A stretch of DNA of 32,463 bases from positions 1 to 32,463 of the forward strand of contig JAEMTJ010000011.1 in NCBI GenBank assembly GCA_016462375.1, given 5' to 3'. The notes beneath the pieces were generated by a model. The model was not told where the DNA came from. It worked only from the letters and a program-made list of their open reading frames with translations, and ran no database searches. Shown piece after piece: positions 27,585 to 32,463 of the stretch (within the stretch, counting starts at the first letter, position 1; each line of letters starts with the position of its first letter). The translations under genes and the position numbers were made by a program. The DNA is from Rhodoluna sp. GTDB lineage: Bacteria > Actinomycetota > Actinomycetes > Actinomycetales > Microbacteriaceae.

Positions 27585-27657
27585 CTTGAGCCCTTTCTAG
27601 CCTTCTCCAATGCTAGAGCGGAACTGGTTTAGGTTTGCGCATTTGGCTCGCTAGTCG

Positions 27658-27663
27658 TAATCT
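27658..27663 (+). promoter_or_regulatory. Possible -10 box for the DUF3145 gene
   Basis: TAATCT (TANNNT) in the tdk/DUF3145 gap, with TTGCGC 17 bases upstream as a poor -35. It would give a 5' leader of about 60 bases before the start codon. Confidence 0.3.
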
Positions 27664-27731
27664 ATAACCCTTACGAATCAGATCAGGACGTTGGGGAAGA
27701 CGCACCTAGTGTCTGTTTCGGAGGACTCATC

Positions 27732-28199
27732 ATGGCCAAAGGCCAGATACCCAGCAGGTTAGTAATTCACGCCTGCCCGGCAGCCGAGACTCATCGGATC
27801 TCCTCAATCGACTCTTGGATTAATCAGCCATTGCTATTAGGTTTTCAAGCTGGCAGCGTCAATCTTCGTTTGACTGCCCTAGAGGCTGAAGAATTAGCAT
27901 CCGAATTGGCTTTGGTTTCAAACATTACCTTTGAACTAATCCAAGCTGGTCGTGACTCTGGTGTCTTGTTCATGCATTTGCCTGGACAAGGAATCTTTAG
28001 AGGAGAGCTAAACGCTGCTGGCTCGCTGACTCTAAGTGAAGAGCGGTTGCAGTTGATGCTAGAGCAGGCAACAGGAAATCATCGAGAGTTCACAAGATTG
28101 CTTAGGTTGGCTTTAGGTCAGTCTTGGGATGATCTGTTAGAACCGTTTAGGGCTGTTAGACATTCGGAGAATGTGGTGCTGCTAAATCGTGCTGGTTAG
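27732..28199 (+). CDS. DUF3145 family protein
   Basis: Actinobacteria-specific protein of unknown function. The segment GQGIFRGELNAAGSLTLSEERLQLML and the signature SWDDLLEPFRAVRHSE match the DUF3145 pattern (G-I-F...WDD-x-LEPFR). 155 aa, normal. A strong Shine-Dalgarno GGAGGA precedes the ATG. In Streptomyces and relatives this gene sits at the end of the fabD-fabH-acpP-fabF cluster in the same direction, as I recall; here it is inverted and converges on fabF with a 4-base overlap of coding ends. The conserved neighbourhood hints at a role tied to fatty-acid synthesis, unproven. Confidence 0.88.
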   Translation: MAKGQIPSRLVIHACPAAETHRISSIDSWINQPLLLGFQAGSVNLRLTALEAEELASELALVSNITFELIQAGRDSGVLFMHLPGQGIFRGELNAAGSLTLSEERLQLMLEQATGNHREFTRLLRLALGQSWDDLLEPFRAVRHSENVVLLNRAG

Positions 28200-29431
28200 T
28201 TATATGAACGGAATGCAATAACCGCGTTGTGTCCACCGAAACCAAATGAGTTTGAAATAGCCAAAACATTATCGCCAAGCGGCCTAGGGCTTGTCACAAC
28301 ATCAAGAATGATTGCCGGATCTGGATCATCAAGGTTGATGGTCGGTGGAGCAACCTTCTCGTGCAAAGCAAGAATTGTGAATATAGCTTCGATTGCGCCT
28401 GCTCCACCCAATAGATGACCGGTAGAGGACTTGGTAGCTGATAGTGGAATGTTCTTGAGGTTATCGCCAAAGACTCGCTTCAGTGCTGTGTATTCAGCAA
28501 TGTCACCGACCGGTGTGCTTGTCGCATGCGCATTGATGTGTCCAACATCTTCAGGCTTTGCTCCTGCCATCTCTAGAACTCCGATAACTGCACGTGCGGC
28601 CGCAGTGCCCTCTGGATCTGGGGCGGTGATGTGATGAGCATCGCTGGTGACGTAGCCGCCTGCTAGTTCAGCGTAAATCTTTGCTCCACGAGCAAGTGCG
28701 TGTTCTTCAAGTTCTAAAACAATTGCTCCAGCGCCTTCACCCATGACAAAACCGTCACGGTTGATGTCATATGGTCTTGATGCTTTAGCGGGTTCATCGT
28801 TGCGGCGAGAAAGTGCATGCATCGCAGCAAAGGCTGCCATCGGCAGTGGATGCATCGCTGCTTCACAACCACCGGCAACCACTATGTCAATCTCACCTGA
28901 TCGCAATCTGGTGATCGCATTAGCAATAGCTTCAGTTCCAGAAGCACAGGCTGAAACAGAAGTTCTAACTCCACCACGAGCAGAGATGTCCATTCCAATA
29001 GCTGCGGCTGGCCCGTTAGGCATCAGCATAGGAACTGTCATCGGGAGAACTCGCCTTGGGCCTTTTGCTAGCAGAGTGTCATAAGCGTCTAGCAGAGTCC
29101 AGACACCACCGATGCCGGTAGCAAACTCAACTGAAAGGCGTTCTGGAACGTACTCGGTGATTCCTGCATCAGCCCAAGCTTCTCTTGCAGCAATGAGAGC
29201 AAACTGGCTAGAAGGATCTAGTCGCTTCGTTTCTTGAAGCGTCAGTACTGCTGAAGCATCAACCTTGGCGCGACCAGCAAAGGTAACAGGTAGTTCGTGT
29301 CTTGAAACCCATTCGTAGTCAAGGGTTACGATGCCAGATTCACCAGCAAGCAGTGCCTGCCAGGTGGACTTGACGTCGCCACCGAGTGGCGTGGTAGCGC
29401 CAAGCCCGGTAACAACTATTTTTTGATTCAA
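28196..29431 (-). CDS. fabF: 3-oxoacyl-[acyl-carrier-protein] synthase II (FabF/KAS II)
   Basis: Elongating condensing enzyme of type II fatty-acid synthesis, joining malonyl-ACP to acyl-ACP. With the start I choose, the catalytic triad is Cys162 (VSACASGTEA), His302 (INAHATSTPVGD) and His339 (TGHLLGG), with Lys334 in ATKSSTGH. The TTG at 29431 gives the family-typical N-terminus NQKIVVTGLGA. The upstream in-frame ATG 29473 would add 14 atypical residues and overlap acpP by 35 bases, so I reject it. 411 aa. Seven bases separate it from acpP. Confidence 0.94.
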   Translation of the reverse strand: MNQKIVVTGLGATTPLGGDVKSTWQALLAGESGIVTLDYEWVSRHELPVTFAGRAKVDASAVLTLQETKRLDPSSQFALIAAREAWADAGITEYVPERLSVEFATGIGGVWTLLDAYDTLLAKGPRRVLPMTVPMLMPNGPAAAIGMDISARGGVRTSVSACASGTEAIANAITRLRSGEIDIVVAGGCEAAMHPLPMAAFAAMHALSRRNDEPAKASRPYDINRDGFVMGEGAGAIVLELEEHALARGAKIYAELAGGYVTSDAHHITAPDPEGTAAARAVIGVLEMAGAKPEDVGHINAHATSTPVGDIAEYTALKRVFGDNLKNIPLSATKSSTGHLLGGAGAIEAIFTILALHEKVAPPTINLDDPDPAIILDVVTSPRPLGDNVLAISNSFGFGGHNAVIAFRSYN

Positions 29432-29438
29432 GACTTTA

Positions 29439-29687
29439 TTAGCCCTGTGCTGAGGTGATGAAGTTAACTGCATCGCCTACGGTTAGTAGGTTCTTCACTT
29501 CTTCATCAGGGATCTTTACGCTGAATTTCTCTTCAGCGTTGACGACGATGGTCATCATTGAGATTGAGTCGATGTCTAGGTCGTTGGTGAAAGATTTCTC
29601 CAACTTCACAGAGTCGGTATCGATACCAGTCTCTTCATTAACAATTTCGGCTAGGCCGGCTAATACTTCGTCGTGCGAAAGTGCCAT
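29439..29687 (-). CDS. acpP: Acyl carrier protein
   Basis: Carries the growing acyl chain on a phosphopantetheine arm attached to Ser41 in the motif LDIDSISMM. 82 residues, acidic, four-helix pattern. Shine-Dalgarno AAGGAG is well placed before the ATG on the minus strand. It sits between fabH and fabF, the standard actinobacterial order. The T-rich 38-base gap to fabH holds no hairpin that I can see. Confidence 0.96.
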   Translation of the reverse strand: MALSHDEVLAGLAEIVNEETGIDTDSVKLEKSFTNDLDIDSISMMTIVVNAEEKFSVKIPDEEVKNLLTVGDAVNFITSAQG

Positions 29688-29725
29688 TGATTTTGCTCCT
29701 TGTTGGTTTGTTTGTTGGGTAAAGT

Positions 29726-30730
29726 CTAGGGCAGAACTACTACTTGGGCGGCGAAGGCAAGACCTGCGCCAAAGCCGATCTGGAGGGCTAAGCCGCCAGA
29801 TTTTACAACTCCATCCTTCAGCAATTGGTGCATAGCCAAAGGAACGCTGGCAGCCGAGGTGTTACCGGTTTTTGCAATATCCCTTGCAATAGCAACAGAT
29901 TCAGGCAGTTGCAACTGTTTAACCAGCTCATCAATGATCCTCATGTTTGCCTGATGAGTTACTAGAGCAGAGAGGTCTTCGGCTTTTATACCAGCAACCT
30001 CTAGGGCTTGCTTAGCTACTTTGACCATTTCCCAAACCGCCCATTTGAAGACTGTTAGACCGTCCTGTCGCATGGTCGGCCAGTTTGACTCACCATCTCT
30101 GAAATCTAGAAGAGACGCGGTCATTCCCACCGATGGCCATTTAGAGCCGTCAGAGCCCCAAACTGTCGGTGAGATCCCTGGTTCATCGGAAGGTCCAACA
30201 ATTGCCGCCCCTGCTCCATCAGCCAAGAGGAAAGATATGGAGCGATCCGTTGGATCAATAAAGTCACTTAGCTTTTCTCCACCGACTACCAATACATATT
30301 TTGCAACACCCGATCTAACTAGCGCGTCAGCTTGAGCGATGCCGTAGCAGTAGCCGGCACAGGCTGCTGAAATGTCATAAGCCGGTGCAGGGTTTGCACC
30401 AATTAGCTCAGTGAGCAGAGTTGCGGCCGACGGAGTCTGGTATGGGTGGCTGATGGTGCTAAAGATAACGGCACCAATTTCCTGCGGAGAGATGCCGGCC
30501 CCGGCGATTGCTTCGTTAGAAGCTTCCACTGCCATATCCATTAGCGACTGATCTTTATCGGCCCGAGCTCGGGTAATTATTCCGGTGCGCTGTCTAATCC
30601 ATTCGTCACTTGAATCAATTGGTCCAGCAATTTCATCGTTTGTCACTATCAAGCGACCACGGGCTGCTCCGAGAGAATAGATCTTGCTGAAAAGAACAGG
30701 TTGGTATTGGTTTAGTTTTGCGTGAGTCAT
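29726..30730 (-). CDS. fabH: 3-oxoacyl-[acyl-carrier-protein] synthase III (FabH)
   Basis: Initiates fatty-acid synthesis by condensing an acyl-CoA starter with malonyl-ACP. The catalytic triad is Cys124 (SAACAGYCYG), His259 (VTHQANMRI) and Asn290 (KTGNTSAASVP). The N-terminal region SSDEWIRQRTGI is typical. 334 aa. It begins 4 bases after the fabD stop. Whether the primer is acetyl-CoA or a branched acyl-CoA, as in many actinobacteria with anteiso lipids, cannot be read from sequence. Confidence 0.95.
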   Translation of the reverse strand: MTHAKLNQYQPVLFSKIYSLGAARGRLIVTNDEIAGPIDSSDEWIRQRTGIITRARADKDQSLMDMAVEASNEAIAGAGISPQEIGAVIFSTISHPYQTPSAATLLTELIGANPAPAYDISAACAGYCYGIAQADALVRSGVAKYVLVVGGEKLSDFIDPTDRSISFLLADGAGAAIVGPSDEPGISPTVWGSDGSKWPSVGMTASLLDFRDGESNWPTMRQDGLTVFKWAVWEMVKVAKQALEVAGIKAEDLSALVTHQANMRIIDELVKQLQLPESVAIARDIAKTGNTSAASVPLAMHQLLKDGVVKSGGLALQIGFGAGLAFAAQVVVLP

Positions 30731-30734
30731 CTCT

Positions 30735-31646
30735 CTACTTCCCTAGACGTGCAATCAGACTATTGGCAGAATCAAGATCTGCTGGGGACTTAAGTGCAAC
30801 GATCTCAACGCCTGGCATTCCGCGCTTGGCCAATCCAGCCAATGTTCCGGCGGGACAGAGTTCGATGACACCTGTTACTCCAGCACTTACCATTGCTTGC
30901 ATACATAGATCCCAACGCACTGAGTTAGCAACTTGTCCGACAAGGAGGGCCATGAATTCTGTTCCGGTACTGACAGACTGTCCTGCTTGGTTCGACCAGA
31001 TGCTGACTTCAGGGTTCTGGAGCTCCAATGAACTTGTGAATGTTTGAAGTTCGTCAACCGCCGGTGCCATGAACTTGGTATGAAAGGCCCCAGCAACACT
31101 CAGTGGAATTACCTTGGCACCTTCTGGAGGGGAAGAAACTAGATTTTGAATAGCTAACTTTGAGCCAGCTGCGACAACTTGCCCTGCTCCATTGAAGTTT
31201 GCTCCAGACAGACCAAGTGCAGTCAGTTTTGCAATCACAACTTCTTCAGCTCCGCCAAGAATTGCTGCCATCGATTGTTCCGATGCAGCAGAAGCTTTGG
31301 CCATTGCTTGCGCACGAACATTCACTAACTGCATAGCGCTCTGATTGCTTATGATTCCCGCGATACTTGCAGCACTCACTTCACCGACAGAGTGTCCAGC
31401 AACTCCTGAGATTTCGACAAGGTTTAAAAGGTTTGCACTTGCAATGCTTGATGCAACAATCAAAGGTTGTGCAACAGCGGTATCTCGAATAGTTTCTTCA
31501 TCGCTGAGTGTTCCATGCTTTATCAGATCGATAGAGATTACGTCAGAAAGTTGAGCAAACTGTTCTCTGAACGCTGTTATTTCTAACCATTCACTTAGAA
31601 AGCCAGGTTTCTGAGAGCCTTGACCAGGGCACAGGAGAACGATCAT
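30735..31646 (-). CDS. fabD: Malonyl-CoA:ACP acyltransferase (FabD)
   Basis: Loads malonyl groups from CoA to ACP. The N-terminal signature is CPGQGSQKPGF, the nucleophile elbow is GHSVGE (Ser86) and the partner His189 is in AGAFHTKFM. 303 aa, normal. The start ATG is three bases after the aceE stop (TAG-CCA-ATG on the minus strand), so the two genes are very probably co-transcribed. Confidence 0.94.
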   Translation of the reverse strand: MIVLLCPGQGSQKPGFLSEWLEITAFREQFAQLSDVISIDLIKHGTLSDEETIRDTAVAQPLIVASSIASANLLNLVEISGVAGHSVGEVSAASIAGIISNQSAMQLVNVRAQAMAKASAASEQSMAAILGGAEEVVIAKLTALGLSGANFNGAGQVVAAGSKLAIQNLVSSPPEGAKVIPLSVAGAFHTKFMAPAVDELQTFTSSLELQNPEVSIWSNQAGQSVSTGTEFMALLVGQVANSVRWDLCMQAMVSAGVTGVIELCPAGTLAGLAKRGMPGVEIVALKSPADLDSANSLIARLGK

Positions 31647-31649
31647 TGG

Positions 31650-32463
31650 CTAAGCGTCTCCACCTGATACGCCAGAAGTTCCAGCGCTGACATCAAGTAG
31701 ACGATACTTATCGATTGCAAGCTGAGGGATGTGTGGAGCCACTTCGCCTCGAGATGCAAGTTGTTCGAGCACTCTAACTACAATCGATGGACCATCAATC
31801 TTGAATGAACGTCTGGCTGCAGCTCTTGTGTCGGAGAATCCAAAACCATCAGCACCTAAAGTTGCATATTCGCCTGGGATCCACTTGCGGATTTGGTCAG
31901 GCACCTGATGCATGTAGTCGGTTACACCAATAAACGGACCAGGTGAACCGGCAAGCTTGTTGGTTAGGTAAGGAAGCGGAGCAGGGTCTGTTGGGTAAAG
32001 GAACTTCTGTTCATCGCAGGCAAGAGCGTTTCTTCTCAGTTCGCTCCAAGATGTAACCGACCAGATGTCGGCTGAAACATTCCAGTCATCATGCAGAAGT
32101 TGCTGTGCTTCGTAAGCCCAAGGGACTGCAACACCGGAGGCGAGAATCTGTGCCTTCTTTGTTGAATCCCCTCCAACGCTTATCCGATGGATGCCTTTTA
32201 GGATTCCTTCAACGTCAACACCAACTGGTTCTGCTGGTTGCACAATTGGTTCGTTATAGACAGTGATGTAGTAGATAACGTTTGGATCAACATGTGTTCC
32301 GCCATACATTCTCTCGATACCGGCTCTTATGATGTGTCCGATTTCATATCCGTAAGCGGGATCGTAAGTTAAAACGCCGCTGGTGGTTGCGGCAATGATA
32401 GGAGAATGACCATAAGCGTGCTGGAGGCCTTCACCGGTCAGTGTTGTTCTTCCAGCGGTAGCG
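31650..32463 (-). CDS. aceE: Pyruvate dehydrogenase E1 component (AceE), 5'-truncated by the window end
   Basis: Homodimeric thiamine-diphosphate E1 subunit that decarboxylates pyruvate for acetyl-CoA production. Only the C-terminal ~270 residues are in the window. The frame stays open to the last base and begins in the well-known TAGRTTLTGEGLQH segment, followed by ITVYNEP and the C-terminal transketolase-like domain (WSVTSWSELRRNAL, PGEYATLGADGFGFSDTR). The internal Met at 32309 is not the start. It lies directly upstream of fabD in the same direction, linking acetyl-CoA supply with fatty-acid synthesis. Confidence 0.95.
   Translation of the reverse strand, partial: ATAGRTTLTGEGLQHAYGHSPIIAATTSGVLTYDPAYGYEIGHIIRAGIERMYGGTHVDPNVIYYITVYNEPIVQPAEPVGVDVEGILKGIHRISVGGDSTKKAQILASGVAVPWAYEAQQLLHDDWNVSADIWSVTSWSELRRNALACDEQKFLYPTDPAPLPYLTNKLAGSPGPFIGVTDYMHQVPDQIRKWIPGEYATLGADGFGFSDTRAAARRSFKIDGPSIVVRVLEQLASRGEVAPHIPQLAIDKYRLLDVSAGTSGVSGGDA

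Noticed and set aside
27596-27617. Inverted repeat TCTAGC-N10-GCTAGA upstream of tdk
   Set aside because: Six-base arms with a 10-base spacer could be an operator, but nothing ties it to a known regulator and similar repeats arise by chance.
29432-29473. ATG 29473 as the fabF start
   Set aside because: It would add residues not found in FabF proteins and overlap acpP by 35 bases; TTG 29431 gives the normal N-terminus.

Overview
The window is a dense bacterial chromosome segment with the gene order and gene families of an actinobacterium. The diagnostic features are the hemW-hrcA-dnaJ-rsmE-HIT-phoH-ybeY-CBS-era-leuA-recO-uppS run, a long-form LeuA, the Actinobacteria-specific DUF3145 gene beside fabF, and an aceE-fabD-fabH-acpP-fabF cluster. 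Base composition looks low for that phylum (judged by eye). Intergenic space is minimal, many genes overlap by 1-4 bases, and GTG/TTG starts are common. A small, streamlined Micrococcales/Microbacteriaceae-like (for example planktonic) genome is my inference, not something the sequence proves.

Positions 1-19120 (+ strand) form a nearly unbroken run. A 5'-truncated lepA, whose first ~99 bases do not look like lepA, is followed by hemW and a zinc-ribbon membrane protein. A CIRCE operator then precedes hrcA-dnaJ-rsmE, followed by HIT, phoH, ybeY, a compact CBS-domain membrane protein and era. The 168-base gap before leuA holds what reads as a complete leucine attenuator: a 13-codon leader peptide with three consecutive Leu codons, then two mutually exclusive hairpins, the second followed by a T-rich stretch. 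After leuA come recO, uppS, glyS, dusB, dgt and dnaG.

Positions 19117-25310 are more accessory: a D-2-hydroxyacid dehydrogenase, tRNA-Asn, a sensor-kinase/response-regulator pair, def (- strand), a DMT-type membrane protein, a GT4 glycosyltransferase with a charged helical tail, and a CAU-anticodon tRNA. In the two-component pair, both phosphotransfer residues and most of the receiver active site are replaced. This is the most unusual protein-level signal in the window.

Positions 25416-32463 are mostly - strand. They hold an amidohydrolase and thymidine kinase pair, a + strand DUF3145 gene that converges on fabF with a 4-base overlap, and the type II fatty-acid synthesis genes fabF, acpP, fabH and fabD, read directly behind the pyruvate dehydrogenase E1 gene aceE, which runs off the window end. 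The regulator gene usually found between aceE and fabD in actinobacteria is absent here.

No insertion sequences, CRISPR arrays, prophage genes or rRNA genes were seen.
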